A stretch of 9,841 nucleotides of DNA from Dehalococcoidia bacterium (GCA_028822675.1 JAPKDE010000090.1:1-9841); one strand, 5' to 3'; numbered from the stretch's first letter, positions 1 to 7,876 are shown. Made by a program: numbers and translations. The notes: generated by a model not told the origin, from the sequence alone.

Positions 1-2
1 GC

Positions 3-692
3 TGCGCTATGATAGGGCAGAGCATGATTAACATAAAGTCGGGCGCTCGGATGCGCCTGTCGGGAACCTTGGCGGCGCTATTCCTGCTGCTCTTCATACT
101 GTTCGCCTCGTCATTGATCGAGCAGATACCCATTGCCGCGCTGGTGGGTGTGATGTTCGTGGTGGTGGTGGGGACGTTCTCCTGGTCCAGCCTGCGTATC
201 ATCCGCAAGGTTCCGCTGTCCGACGCTGTAGTCATGGTCATTGTGTCTGCGGTTACCGTGGTGACCGACCTGGCCATCGCCGTGGTGGTTGGTGTGATTG
301 TGTCCGCTCTGGTATTTGCTTGGAAGACGGCCCGGCACATATATGTAGACGCCGGAGTCGGCACCACGCTGCATCACAAGGTGTATAACCTGCACGGACA
401 ACTTTGCTTTGCCTCGGTCAGCACTTTCCGAGACCTATTCGAACCGGCGGCTGATCCGGCTGAGGTCGTCATCAACTTTGCCAACTCCAGGGTCTGGGAC
501 CACTCAGGTATGGAGGCCATCGTAGACCTGGCCCAGCGCTACGACCGCGCGGGAACCCGGTTGCACTTGCTGAACCTGAGTGATAGCTGCGAAGACATGC
601 TCCACAAGGCCAACGTGATTGCCCCTCGCGACGACACATCCGAAGACTCCAGCTACCGAGTCACGGTTTCAGACCTGGGTGCCACTGACTAA
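3..692 (+). CDS. SulP family anion (sulfate) transporter, C-terminal part with STAS domain, 5' truncated by window edge
   Basis: This is the C-terminal part of an inner-membrane SulP (SLC26-like) permease, a family that moves sulfate, bicarbonate or other anions. The frame is open to the window edge: the two codons before the first ATG at 9 read Cys-Ala, giving CAMIGQSMINIKSGARMRLSG. That is the conserved internal SulP segment, so ATG 9 is not the true start. Numbering from ATG 9, hydrophobic membrane segments follow at about residues 16-37, 40-62 and 70-105. A cytoplasmic STAS domain covers roughly residues 115-215 and includes the family-typical VINFANSRVWDHSG stretch at the regulatory loop. 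The upstream membrane half is missing. Substrate cannot be decided from this fragment. A strong intrinsic terminator begins 30 bases after the stop, so this gene ends its transcription unit. Confidence 0.93.
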   Translation, partial: CAMIGQSMINIKSGARMRLSGTLAALFLLLFILFASSLIEQIPIAALVGVMFVVVVGTFSWSSLRIIRKVPLSDAVVMVIVSAVTVVTDLAIAVVVGVIVSALVFAWKTARHIYVDAGVGTTLHHKVYNLHGQLCFASVSTFRDLFEPAADPAEVVINFANSRVWDHSGMEAIVDLAQRYDRAGTRLHLLNLSDSCEDMLHKANVIAPRDDTSEDSSYRVTVSDLGATD

Positions 693-722
693 TCATCAAG
701 CCCTGTTGTCGAATGAATAACC

Positions 723-754
723 AAAAGGCCCTCGGTTTGCCCGAGGGCCTTTTT
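723..754 (+). terminator. Strong Rho-independent terminator of the SulP gene
   Basis: A perfect inverted repeat pairs 723-735 with 741-753, with a GC core GGCCCTCGG/CCGAGGGCC, a 5-base loop and a T run at 750-754. Because the left arm starts with an A run it could also act on the minus strand. It lies inside the longest possible reading frame of the next gene, which argues that the upstream ATG at 713 is not used. Confidence 0.93.
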
Positions 755-850
755 GATTGGCCTAGGTTTACCAATCAACGAACCAACCCGTTCATGTATC
801 ATGATGCCCTGAATCAATTCAACAGGCCAACAGGAACAAATCAACAAAAA

Positions 851-1684
851 ATGACCACGCCAGAAACCACAGCAAAAATACTCGAGTCTGAAGTTGATGC
901 CGTTAAGGGGTACCTCGCCGGGTTGTTGGAATCCGACTTGCAGAAACCCAGCGCCTGTGAGAATTGGTCGGTGGCCGACGTGATGGCGCATCTGGCAGGG
1001 CAGGACCATGCGTTGGTCATTAGGAGAGGCCTGGAAGGCGATTACTCACCGCCTGAGGGCGCACCAGCAGTGGCGAACCACAATGAAGACGAGTTTGCCC
1101 AGCGTATCTTCAACCGGGCGTTGGCCACCAAAGAGCAGCACGGCGGAGGGCTGACCGACTATCTGATACAGCGACTGGAAGAAGTGGTTGAGGTATTTAA
1201 TAGCGTTGGCCGCCAAGACTGGGAGAAGCTGTGTTACTGGCCCCCCGGACCCGAGCAGGTGCAGACGCTACTCAGCCAACGCGTTGCCGAACTGACCATG
1301 CACACCTGGGATATCAGGTCCATGCTTGATGACCAATACCACCTGTCTGATGACGCAGTCTCCGTGTTGATTGACGGCGTTGACCGGGCGGTGCGGCGAG
1401 CGTTTCGCCCCGACCCTTCAATCAACACGCCAATCACCCACCGGTTTGTCATTGAAGGACCATCAGCGACCAAGAAGGACATTGTGATTGGGTTTGCCGG
1501 CGCAGAAATCGGCCCCGCGGGTAGCGAAGAACCCGACGTTACCTTTGAGTGTGACGGCGAGTCCTATGTGCTGATAATGTACGGTCGCCTAAAGATCGCC
1601 GACGCCCTAGCCCACGGCCAGTTGTACTTTGACGGCAACCCCGCGTTGGCTGTTGGCTTTGGACGTCGGTTCGTCGGCGGCTAG
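851..1684 (+). CDS. DinB-fold maleylpyruvate isomerase-like protein with C-terminal SCP2-like domain
   Basis: A cytoplasmic 277-residue protein of the maleylpyruvate isomerase N-terminal/DinB-like metal-binding family, many of which use mycothiol or another low-molecular-weight thiol. The N-terminal helical-bundle domain (about residues 5-155) shows WSVADVMAHLAG with His47, and AELTMHTWDIR with Glu147 and His151. The His...Glu-x3-His set matches the Zn ligands known for mycothiol-dependent maleylpyruvate isomerase. Residues about 195-275 resemble the SCP2-like C-terminal domain (DVTFECDGESYVLIMYGR, then the ALAHGQLYFDGNPAL stretch). An in-frame ATG at 713 would place the SulP terminator inside the gene, and another at 794 adds residues outside the domain. 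ATG 851 puts the domain at the N-terminus, as is usual, but the nearest AGGA (832-835) is 15 bases away, so the start is not certain. Reaction and thiol partner are unknown. It converges with the MMPL gene, with 38 bases between the stops. Confidence 0.85.
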   Translation: MTTPETTAKILESEVDAVKGYLAGLLESDLQKPSACENWSVADVMAHLAGQDHALVIRRGLEGDYSPPEGAPAVANHNEDEFAQRIFNRALATKEQHGGGLTDYLIQRLEEVVEVFNSVGRQDWEKLCYWPPGPEQVQTLLSQRVAELTMHTWDIRSMLDDQYHLSDDAVSVLIDGVDRAVRRAFRPDPSINTPITHRFVIEGPSATKKDIVIGFAGAEIGPAGSEEPDVTFECDGESYVLIMYGRLKIADALAHGQLYFDGNPALAVGFGRRFVGG

Positions 1685-1722
1685 CCTACGATAATGAAAA
1701 ATGATTCCATGATGGTATTTGA

Positions 1723-3972
1723 TTAATCAGCGGGCGATGCTTCTGGCACTGGATCGGTATCCTCTTCCATTGGGTCTATTTGGGGTAGCCACTCCAGCCA
1801 GCCCGGCAGGTACCAGTTCCACCGGCCCAGCAATTTCATGGTTGCTGGCAGCAGTATCACGCGGATTACTGTGGCGTCGATGAACACTGCCACTGCCAGG
1901 CCCAGTCCAAACTGCTGCAGCCCCAGCACCCGGCTGGTGGCAAACGCGGCAAACACGCCGACCATCACCGCCGCCGCGCTGGTAATCTGACCAGCCGTAA
2001 GACGGATGCCGGTGGCCACCGCCCGTTCGTTCTCGCCGTGCTTGTCATACTCCTCTTTGATCCGGTTGAGCAGCAGCATGTGGTAGTCCATGGACAGCCC
2101 AAATAGGATGCCAAACAGGAACAGCGGCAGCCAGGTCTCAATTATTCCAGTTTCCTCCGAGCCGAGGATGCCAATTCCCCAACCCCACTGAAAGACCATC
2201 ACCAGGACACCGTAAACCGCGCCAACCGATAGCAGGTTCAGCGCCAACGCCTTGATGGGAATGATGATGGATCGGAACATCACCAACAGCAGCAAGAAGG
2301 ACAACCCCAGGACGAAAGCAAACACGTAATAGGCCGAACTGAACATTCGGTCCCTGAAATCGATGCCCTCTGCCGTGTCTCCTGCAACGTAGACTCTGGC
2401 AAGAGTGCCTGAAAATATCTGGGGCACAATCTGCTCTCTGAGCAGCATCACCGCATCCTCTGACTCATCATCGTCAATGTTGCCGGCCAACGGCACGTTG
2501 ATTCGCGTTAGGTTACCGGCGTCGTTGGTGATGGAGTCAAATGGCCCCAAGAATGCGGGGTCACCGTCCACCCGTTCTATCAGGGCTGCGACGGCAGCTT
2601 TGATCTCCGGGGAATTGACGTCCGGCGCGTCCACCACTACCTTGGCCGGGACGATTACGCTGCTGGAGAAATGGTCCTCCAGTAGTTCCAACGCTCGCTT
2701 GCCTTCCAGGGCGTCGGGTAGCGCATCGGCCCCGGCGTTGAACCCCAGGTTCATGGAGAACACCGGGATTGTCAGGGCGATCAGTGCCGCGATGGTCAGG
2801 CTGGCCAGTGGTAGCGGCCGCGCCAGTACCCAGCCGGTGATGACCGACCAGATGCCGCCCTGATCGGATTCTTTGCCCATGAAGGGTATGCGCAGTCGGT
2901 TGACGTTATCACCGACCAATGACAACAATCCGGGCAGCAACGTGAGCGAGGCCACCACCGCCACAAACACCACAATGATGGCGCCCAAGGCCATGGAAAT
3001 AAAGGTAAAGTCTCTGGTTAGCATGAGCCCGCCCAAGGACAATATGACGGTCACCCCGGCGTAGAAGACGGCCCTGCCAGTGGTGTTGGCGGCCACGGTA
3101 ATGGCGTCGATCTTTGCCCGGCCTGCCGTGCGCTCCGTGCGGTAGCGGCTGATGATGAACAGGGAATAATCGATGCCCACAGCTAGGCCCATTAGGAGGA
3201 CCATTTCTGCGTACAGTTCGACCAGCGGGTAGACCTGGCTGACCAACGAGGCGATGCCAATGGCGGTGAAGATGGAGCCAAGGGCCATGATCAACGGTAT
3301 GATCGCGGCCACCAAAGCCCGAAAAGCCAGGATCAAGATGACCAGGCCAATGACCAGAGAATAAATCATGATTCGGCTGAAATCTTCGTCCAAGATCTCA
3401 TCCAATTCGTCTTCAATCACCCGTAAGCTGATTACCCCTATCTCAAAACCGGCAGTATCCTTGGAGGCCTGTTTTACGGTTTCGAGAAACGGCTCAACGT
3501 CGATATTACCGGTCGAATCTTGGGGGTTCTGTAGCAGGACACTGCCCAATACTGCGTGGCCATCGTCTGCAAATAGGCTTGGGTCTGGAGCGTCGTAGTA
3601 GCTGAAGGCGTTCAGTACCTGAGGGATTTCTCTAATGGTCGCCATCACAGAACTGACGGCGTCTTTGAATAATTGGTCATTGGCATCTAGAGATGGGTTG
3701 CTGAAGATGATGCCTTCGCGTCTGGTGTGTGCCGCGCTCTCAGCGTCCGCACTTGGAGAGGGAGCAAACCGTTCACCCATTAGTTTTGAGCCTTTGCCAG
3801 ACTCGCCGACACCACCGCCATCATCGTCGCGGATTTCTGCACCGATCATGGAGATTGATAGTACCGCCAGTACGATGGCAATCACCGATGCCAAAAGGAT
3901 CAACCAGTGGTGAACGGCGCTCCAACGGGCGATGCGCGCGGTGAATGAAAGGCCGGAAGTAGTACTGCTCAT
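1723..3972 (-). CDS. MMPL family RND-type transporter
   Basis: A 749-residue inner-membrane exporter of the MMPL/RND superfamily, which uses proton flow to move lipids or hydrophobic compounds outward. It shows the two-fold RND layout. TM1 is at about 22-44, followed by an extracytoplasmic loop (about 45-200), TM2-6 at 202-352, TM7 at about 385-405, a second loop (about 406-545) and TM8-12 at 547-713. The proton-relay Asp-Tyr pairs known from MmpL3 are both present: GLAVGIDYSLF with Asp268-Tyr269 in TM4 and GLSMDYHMLL with Asp629-Tyr630 in TM10. The first loop carries a Gly-rich stretch (52-62) and the C-terminus is a short acidic tail. Length fits the shorter MmpL proteins. The ATG at 3972 has AGGAG 12 bases upstream (plus-strand 3985-3989), a rather long spacer. 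No regulator or accessory lipoprotein gene adjoins it, so the cargo cannot be inferred. Confidence 0.95.
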   Translation of the reverse strand: MSSTTSGLSFTARIARWSAVHHWLILLASVIAIVLAVLSISMIGAEIRDDDGGGVGESGKGSKLMGERFAPSPSADAESAAHTRREGIIFSNPSLDANDQLFKDAVSSVMATIREIPQVLNAFSYYDAPDPSLFADDGHAVLGSVLLQNPQDSTGNIDVEPFLETVKQASKDTAGFEIGVISLRVIEDELDEILDEDFSRIMIYSLVIGLVILILAFRALVAAIIPLIMALGSIFTAIGIASLVSQVYPLVELYAEMVLLMGLAVGIDYSLFIISRYRTERTAGRAKIDAITVAANTTGRAVFYAGVTVILSLGGLMLTRDFTFISMALGAIIVVFVAVVASLTLLPGLLSLVGDNVNRLRIPFMGKESDQGGIWSVITGWVLARPLPLASLTIAALIALTIPVFSMNLGFNAGADALPDALEGKRALELLEDHFSSSVIVPAKVVVDAPDVNSPEIKAAVAALIERVDGDPAFLGPFDSITNDAGNLTRINVPLAGNIDDDESEDAVMLLREQIVPQIFSGTLARVYVAGDTAEGIDFRDRMFSSAYYVFAFVLGLSFLLLLVMFRSIIIPIKALALNLLSVGAVYGVLVMVFQWGWGIGILGSEETGIIETWLPLFLFGILFGLSMDYHMLLLNRIKEEYDKHGENERAVATGIRLTAGQITSAAAVMVGVFAAFATSRVLGLQQFGLGLAVAVFIDATVIRVILLPATMKLLGRWNWYLPGWLEWLPQIDPMEEDTDPVPEASPAD

Positions 3973-4301
3973 GATTCCGGGTGTCTCCTAATTACGACCC
4001 TGCCGGATTTGGCTGGTCTCTCTAATGCGATAGACAATAGTAAACATCGTAACACCCGAATTTGTTAGCTGGCAGCATCACTGGAATGAGAATCCCGTCT
4101 GAGGAATAGATTCAGCTTGTGGGCTGATTATAGGTGCCGCGGGGGACATTTCGGTGCGGCCGACAAAAATACGGGATACACACTACGCCCGGCGACTTTA
4201 CGAATTAATCCTGAGAAGTGGATGTTTCTAGAGGGGGTTGCGGGGGGGCGGGGGTTGAGGACAGTGAGACGTTCTGCCGGCCAGAGCATTTGCAGCGAGT
4301 T
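3973..4301. other. 329-base gap between the MMPL start and the DsbA-like stop
   Basis: The gap should hold the MMPL promoter (minus strand, near 4000-4070, where the sequence is AT-richer) and the 3' end of the UDG/DsbA transcript. I could not pick a convincing -35/-10 pair. No RNA gene or T-tailed hairpin is visible. Short plus-strand frames here, up to 62 codons, have no ribosome binding site and no recognisable protein. The one distinct element is the G-rich tract listed separately. Confidence 0.6.
4233..4254 (+). other. G-rich tract with quadruplex-forming potential
   Basis: G runs of 5 (4233-4237), 7 (4242-4248) and 5 (4250-4254) bases occur within 22 bases. The 7-base run can supply two G3 columns, so an intramolecular four-column quadruplex is possible on the plus strand. 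On the minus strand, which carries the UDG/DsbA transcript, the same tract is C-rich and lies about 50 bases beyond the DsbA-like stop. A C-rich, G-poor stretch in that place could act as a Rho-loading site, which is inference. Confidence 0.5.
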
Positions 4302-4907
4302 CTAGACTGCTTGGACCGCTGCCCTCAGGTCCTCAAAGCCAAGGTTACCCGAATGCAGCTTGCCGCCAATCTTAAAGGATGGCGTCCTTACTATGCCGTC
4401 GGCGATTGCCGCCCCGTGTTGGGCCAGCACCAGCTTGTGGTAGCTGCCTGACTCTAGTTGGGGCCACATCTCTTCCCAGTCTATGCCGGCGGCGATGGAG
4501 AGCCGGCGGATTGAGTAGAGGTTCCCTAGGTCAGTGCCCATATTCCAGTACTCTTTGGAAGCCTCAGCGAAGAACAATCGGTCCAGGCCCCTTTCTTTGG
4601 CGTAGGCCGTTGCTGCGTGGATCGCCAGGGTACTGACGGACCGGTTGGATGCGGGTTCAGTATCCGAGCTGACGCCACCAAGAGCCGACCTATAAAGCGG
4701 TTGTCTCCGACCCGTCACCGGCGCATTGGATAGGTTGTTTGGCACGACGCTCTCTTCAGCGAAACCGGGTGAACCAGACCGGACTAAGAAGGGCCTGCGG
4801 TCAATCTCAAGCTCGATCGATAACGCCAGGTCAGCGAGGCGGTTCAGCCCGATATAGGAATGGGGACAGGCGTAATCAAACCAAACGGTGATGGCTATTG
4901 GCGGCAT
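4302..4907 (-). CDS. DsbA family (FrnE/HCCA-isomerase-like) thioredoxin-fold protein with CPHS active site
   Basis: A 201-residue thioredoxin-fold protein without a signal peptide, so probably cytoplasmic, resembling the FrnE/DsbA-like oxidoreductases. The active-site segment is WFDYACPHSYIG (Cys14-Pro-His-Ser17). The usual second Cys of CPWC is replaced by Ser, leaving only the nucleophilic Cys. The cis-proline loop is present as GIVRTPSFKIGGK (Pro176) near the C-terminus, with the helical insertion between, and the length fits the family. The last residues, GNLGFEDLRAAVQAV, match the usual FrnE C-terminal helix. With one Cys it cannot form an internal disulfide, so a monothiol or glutathione-linked reductase/isomerase role is more likely; the family also includes 2-hydroxychromene-2-carboxylate isomerase. 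The gene follows UDGb by 10 bases. A weak GAGAG overlapping the UDGb stop precedes the ATG, suggesting translational coupling. Confidence 0.87.
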   Translation of the reverse strand: MPPIAITVWFDYACPHSYIGLNRLADLALSIELEIDRRPFLVRSGSPGFAEESVVPNNLSNAPVTGRRQPLYRSALGGVSSDTEPASNRSVSTLAIHAATAYAKERGLDRLFFAEASKEYWNMGTDLGNLYSIRRLSIAAGIDWEEMWPQLESGSYHKLVLAQHGAAIADGIVRTPSFKIGGKLHSGNLGFEDLRAAVQAV

Positions 4908-4917
4908 ACTAGGACTC

Positions 4918-5613
4918 TCAGCTCTGGCTCAATTCTTTGGCTTGTTTCAAGACTTTAACCAGGGCGTCCATGGAAAGCACGCCGGTGTTGGTGTTGCGTG
5001 GGCTGGGATGGTACGAGGCGACCATCATGGGTAATTCAGGCCCAAACCGGTAGACCTCACCGTGTAGGAATTTACCCCGCACTCGCTCTTGGGCCATGTC
5101 GCTTAGTGTTTGCAGAGCAGCCCGGAATGCTATGTGGCCCAGCGCCATAATGACCTTCAAATTTGGCAGCGTCTTCAGTTCTTTGACCAAGTAAGGTAGG
5201 CAGGTACGCTGTTCCTCGGGCGTTGGTTTGTCGCCAGGGGGGACGCACCGCACCGCGGCGCCAATATAGACGCCGTTGAGGATCAGCCCGTCATCACGGT
5301 GTTCTGATGTTGGTTGGTTGGCCAAGCCGGCTTCGTACATGGCGGCCGTCAAGAACGACGCGGAAGGGTCGCCAGTGAACACCCGTCCCGTCCGGTTTCC
5401 GCCGTGGGCGGCCGGTGCCAGGCCAAGCAAAACCAATGGCGCGTCTGGGTCGCCAAAGCTGGGTACGGGTTTGGCCCAGTAGTCCCATTCTTTGTAAGAA
5501 GCGCGCTTCTCTTTGCCGATCTTCTCCCGCCAGTCAACCAAGCGAGTGCACATTCGACAGGCCACAATTTCTTCAGTGAGGGCTGCCAACTGTTTTATAT
5601 GACTATCTGCCAC
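4918..5613 (-). CDS. Family 5 (UDGb) Fe-S uracil-DNA glycosylase
   Basis: A 231-residue DNA-repair enzyme that removes uracil, and in this family other deaminated bases, from DNA to start base excision repair. The Fe-S cluster Cys ligands are visible: Cys19-x2-Cys22 near the N-terminus, then Cys123 and Cys138. Motif 1 is GLAPAAHGGNRTGRVF (64-79), the diagnostic family 5 sequence, which lacks the catalytic Asp/Asn of other UDG families. Motif 3 is YHPSPRNTNTG (201-211), with His202 at the DNA-binding loop. The start is GTG at 5613, with GGGG seven bases upstream; no ATG lies close enough to include the first Cys pair. It is the first gene of a two-gene minus-strand unit and is divergent from the DMT transporter across 72 bases. 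Confidence 0.95.
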   Translation of the reverse strand: MADSHIKQLAALTEEIVACRMCTRLVDWREKIGKEKRASYKEWDYWAKPVPSFGDPDAPLVLLGLAPAAHGGNRTGRVFTGDPSASFLTAAMYEAGLANQPTSEHRDDGLILNGVYIGAAVRCVPPGDKPTPEEQRTCLPYLVKELKTLPNLKVIMALGHIAFRAALQTLSDMAQERVRGKFLHGEVYRFGPELPMMVASYHPSPRNTNTGVLSMDALVKVLKQAKELSQS

Positions 5614-5672
5614 TAAATAACCCCGTGATATTTTTAGGCATTTGATCGGCCTGATATGGGTAGTCCCGGTGC

Positions 5673-5678
5673 TATACT
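5673..5678 (+). promoter_or_regulatory. Candidate -10 box (TATACT) for a leaderless DMT transporter mRNA
   Basis: TATACT matches the TATAAT consensus at five of six positions and ends seven bases before the ATG at 5686. A normal start site distance would put transcription initiation on, or one base before, the ATG, so the mRNA would have no leader. No Shine-Dalgarno sequence precedes 5686, which agrees. I see no good -35 box at the proper spacing. Confidence 0.5.
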
Positions 5679-5685
5679 CCGGCCC

Positions 5686-6561
5686 ATGACAGCCGTATCT
5701 CTACTGCTCGTTCTTCTGTCTGCCGTTGCCCATGCATCTTGGAACCTGCTGCTGAAGCGGGCGGGCGACCCGCAAATATTCGCCTGGTTGTTGTTGGTCG
5801 TCGCCAGCATCTTGCTGGCCCCACTCGGTATTGCGCTGCTCTGGTCAAATTCCGTGGGATTCCCAGGACTATGGTTCGTCTTAGCTACGGTAGGCCTTCA
5901 TGTCTGTTACTTCAACCTGCTGGCCAGGGCTTATGCCCAAGGAGACCTTTCTTTGGTTTATCCCGTGGCCAGGGGCATGGGGCCAATGCTGGTTCCGGTG
6001 TTGGCCGTTATCTTTTTGGACGAGATTGTCGAGCCCACGGCAATCGCCGGAATCGTTGCCATCATCGGCGGGATATACACAATCTCATGGTGGGGCAATT
6101 TCAATCAAGTTCTACGAAGCCCTCTGCTCTTCCTCAGATCAGCCGGAATGCGTTACGCAGTGCTCACCGGACTGACCATAGCCGCCTATTCCATCGTTGA
6201 TAAAGAGGGAGTCAGCCATATCCAGCCGCTACTCTACATGTATTTTTTGAGTATCGGTACTGCCGTGATACTGGCACCGTACATCCTGGCCAACAAAGGT
6301 ATCTCCGCAGTCAAAGCGGAGTGGCACGCCAACGCATTACCCATCACAGTGGCCGGATTGCTGACGTTCGCTGCTTACGGGCTGGTTCTGACTGCTTTTT
6401 CGCTTTCGCGTGTCAGCTACGTGGCACCAGCCAGAGAGGTCGGCATAGTGATTGGCGTCTTGATGGGCATCTTCTTACTTAAAGAACCATTTGGACGCGG
6501 AAGATTGCTTGGATCGGGGTTAATCGTCGGCGGGTTGGTTCTAATCGCCTTCTCAGGTTGA
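5686..6561 (+). CDS. EamA/DMT superfamily transporter
   Basis: A 291-residue inner-membrane protein with about ten membrane segments in two EamA repeats (about 1-135 and 150-290), the layout of drug/metabolite transporters. The first repeat contains HASWNLLLKRAG near the N-terminus and the characteristic ARAYAQGDLSLVYPVARG stretch leading to VIFLDE. The second has LSRVSYVAPAREVG followed by GIFLLKEPFGRGRLLG and a final hydrophobic helix. Relatives export or import amino acids, metabolites or drugs, and the substrate is not evident here. An in-frame ATG at 5656 would add ten residues with no homology or ribosome binding site and lies upstream of the TATACT box, so ATG 5686 is preferred. No terminator follows directly, so some readthrough toward the M20 gene 146 bases downstream is possible. 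Confidence 0.92.
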   Translation: MTAVSLLLVLLSAVAHASWNLLLKRAGDPQIFAWLLLVVASILLAPLGIALLWSNSVGFPGLWFVLATVGLHVCYFNLLARAYAQGDLSLVYPVARGMGPMLVPVLAVIFLDEIVEPTAIAGIVAIIGGIYTISWWGNFNQVLRSPLLFLRSAGMRYAVLTGLTIAAYSIVDKEGVSHIQPLLYMYFLSIGTAVILAPYILANKGISAVKAEWHANALPITVAGLLTFAAYGLVLTAFSLSRVSYVAPAREVGIVIGVLMGIFLLKEPFGRGRLLGSGLIVGGLVLIAFSG

Positions 6562-6605
6562 TGTCAAATCGCAAGCTATTTGGTCTGACCCCTCCAGACA
6601 TAATG

Positions 6606-6611
6606 TATAAT
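6606..6611 (+). promoter_or_regulatory. Consensus -10 box (TATAAT) upstream of the M20 peptidase gene
   Basis: A perfect TATAAT lies 96 bases before the M20 start. The -35 region is poor: TCTGAC at 6584-6589 has a 16-base spacer and TTGGTC at 6580-6585 has a 20-base spacer. Transcription would start near 6618, giving a leader of about 90 bases. The leader holds a short hairpin in which GGCCACCC (6646-6653) pairs with GGG...TGGCC (6657-6666) around a GTT loop with a two-base bulge. No known riboswitch is recognised. Confidence 0.55.
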
Positions 6612-6707
6612 ACCCGGAGCCTAAATCAGCCCGTGTTTTTGATTGGGCCACCCGTTGGGTCTGGCCGCTAATTAGGGCAAATCAGCAAAGCAAATAAGAG
6701 GGATTTG

Positions 6708-7790
6708 ATGATTAACCAGGAACGCTTGGTCAACGCATTCTGCGAGCTTGTGAAGATCGATAGCCCGTCCGACGAAGAAGAGGACGTGGCCAGGCATTTG
6801 ACTGACCGCCTGATTGGACTGGGCTTTAGCGTTGCCAGAGACGCCCACGGCAACGTTATCGCATCCGAAGACGGTGATAACCCACTGATGCTCTCGGCCC
6901 ACATGGACACCGTGGATCCGGGACGGAGCATCAAGCCCCAGGTGGACGGCGACATCATCCGTTCCGACGGTTCAACCATCCTCGGCGGCGACTGCAAGGC
7001 CGGGTTGGCAGCAATCTTTGAAGCGCTAGAGTCGGCCAAGGAAGACGGCACTCCCCGGCGGCCAGTGCAGGTGGTGCTGACCAGAGGTGAAGAGATTGGC
7101 TTGGTCGGCGCGGCCAACCTGGACTACTCCATGATCCACTGCAAAGAGGCCGTGGTCTTTGACGGCAACGGTCCGGTGAATACGATTACCGGCGCCAGTC
7201 CAACCTACATGAAGTTTGACGTGACAGTGACCGGTCGGGGTGCCCACGCGGGTGTTGAACCGGAGAAGGGGATCTCTGCCATTCGCATCGCCAGCGAAAT
7301 CATCAATGACATGCCCAACGGTCGGCTGGACGAGGAGTCCACCTTCAACGTGGGCCTGATCTCCGGTGGCACCGTCCGGAACGCCGTTCCGGTGGAGGTC
7401 ACCTTTGGTGGCGAGTTCCGCAGTCGCAACACCGAGACTGTGGACTTACTGGGACTCCAGGTGAAAGAGGCGTTGGACCGTGCTAGGGCCAAATACCAGG
7501 AAGCCACCATCAGGGAAGATCTGGAAATGATGTTCCAGATGTATACCCTAGACCCGGACGAGCCGGTGGTGCGGCTGGTTACCGACATGCTGAAGGATAT
7601 GAAGCTGATACCAGACATCAAGCCCTCTGGCGGCGGCACCGACGCTAATGCCATGCGGCTAAACGGCATCGACTGCATCGTGGTCGGCATGGCTACCAAT
7701 GACATGCACACTGTGAACGAGTACGTGGTGATTCCAGATCTGATGGCCACCGCCCGGCTGTGTCAGAGTGTGATGAGCCCCAATCAATAG
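6708..7790 (+). CDS. M20 family metallopeptidase, PepT-like
   Basis: A 360-residue cytoplasmic di-zinc hydrolase of the M20/M25/M40 clan that cleaves a peptide or other amide bond. All expected metal and catalytic residues can be placed: His65 and Asp67 in AHMDTVDPG, bridging Asp95 in ILGGDCKAGLA, catalytic Glu128 and Glu129 in TRGEEIGLVGA, Asp152 in VFDGNGP, and His334 in NDMHTVNEY. The lid/dimerisation domain (about 165-275) contains GRGAHAG with His180. The ILGGDxKAG and TRGEEIG motifs resemble tripeptidase T and related aminopeptidases. Cys96 stands where those proteins usually have a second Asp beside the bridging one. ATG 6708 is chosen over the adjoining TTG 6705 because GAGGG (6698-6702) is then five bases away. 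The substrate is unknown; carboxypeptidase or deacylase activity cannot be excluded. Confidence 0.92.
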   Translation: MINQERLVNAFCELVKIDSPSDEEEDVARHLTDRLIGLGFSVARDAHGNVIASEDGDNPLMLSAHMDTVDPGRSIKPQVDGDIIRSDGSTILGGDCKAGLAAIFEALESAKEDGTPRRPVQVVLTRGEEIGLVGAANLDYSMIHCKEAVVFDGNGPVNTITGASPTYMKFDVTVTGRGAHAGVEPEKGISAIRIASEIINDMPNGRLDEESTFNVGLISGGTVRNAVPVEVTFGGEFRSRNTETVDLLGLQVKEALDRARAKYQEATIREDLEMMFQMYTLDPDEPVVRLVTDMLKDMKLIPDIKPSGGGTDANAMRLNGIDCIVVGMATNDMHTVNEYVVIPDLMATARLCQSVMSPNQ

Positions 7791-7853
7791 GCCAGTAGGC
7801 TAATTAACAAGGAACCAATTAAGTGCCATCTTGATGCATTCGGGATGCCCTTA

Positions 7854-7873
7854 CGAATTATTTGCGAATTATT
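7854..7873 (+). repeat. Two direct copies of CGAATTATT with 11-bp spacing, ahead of the aldolase gene
   Basis: CGAATTATT occurs at 7854-7862 and 7865-7873, about one helical turn apart, in the 97-base gap between the M20 and aldolase genes. The second copy ends three bases before the ribosome binding site. It could be a small operator or just AT-rich leader sequence. Also in this gap, CGGGATGCCC (7841-7850) matches an arm of the downstream terminator. No clear T-tailed terminator for the M20 gene is seen. Confidence 0.4.
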
Positions 7874-7876
7874 AAT

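Noticed and set aside
713..850. N-terminal extension of the DinB-like gene from ATG 713 or 794
   Set aside because: The ATG at 713 would place the SulP terminator hairpin within the coding sequence, and the added residues from either start lie outside the domain.
2405..2863. 152-codon plus-strand frame antisense to the MMPL gene
   Set aside because: Low-complexity Ser/Ala-rich shadow; the minus strand encodes a complete transporter here.
4117..4451. Short plus-strand frames in and beside the gap at 3973-4301
   Set aside because: They have no ribosome binding site, run over the G-rich tract, have unnatural composition, and overlap the clear DsbA-like gene.
7205..7750. 181-codon minus-strand frame antisense to the M20 gene
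   Set aside because: It is a Ser/Thr-rich shadow of a gene with all its catalytic motifs on the plus strand; no start signal.
4198..7860. Shared 10-mer TTACGAATTA at 4198-4207 and 7851-7860, with TTACGA also in the 11-bp array
   Set aside because: A 10-base match between AT-rich gaps is expected by chance at about this frequency, and the flanks do not match.
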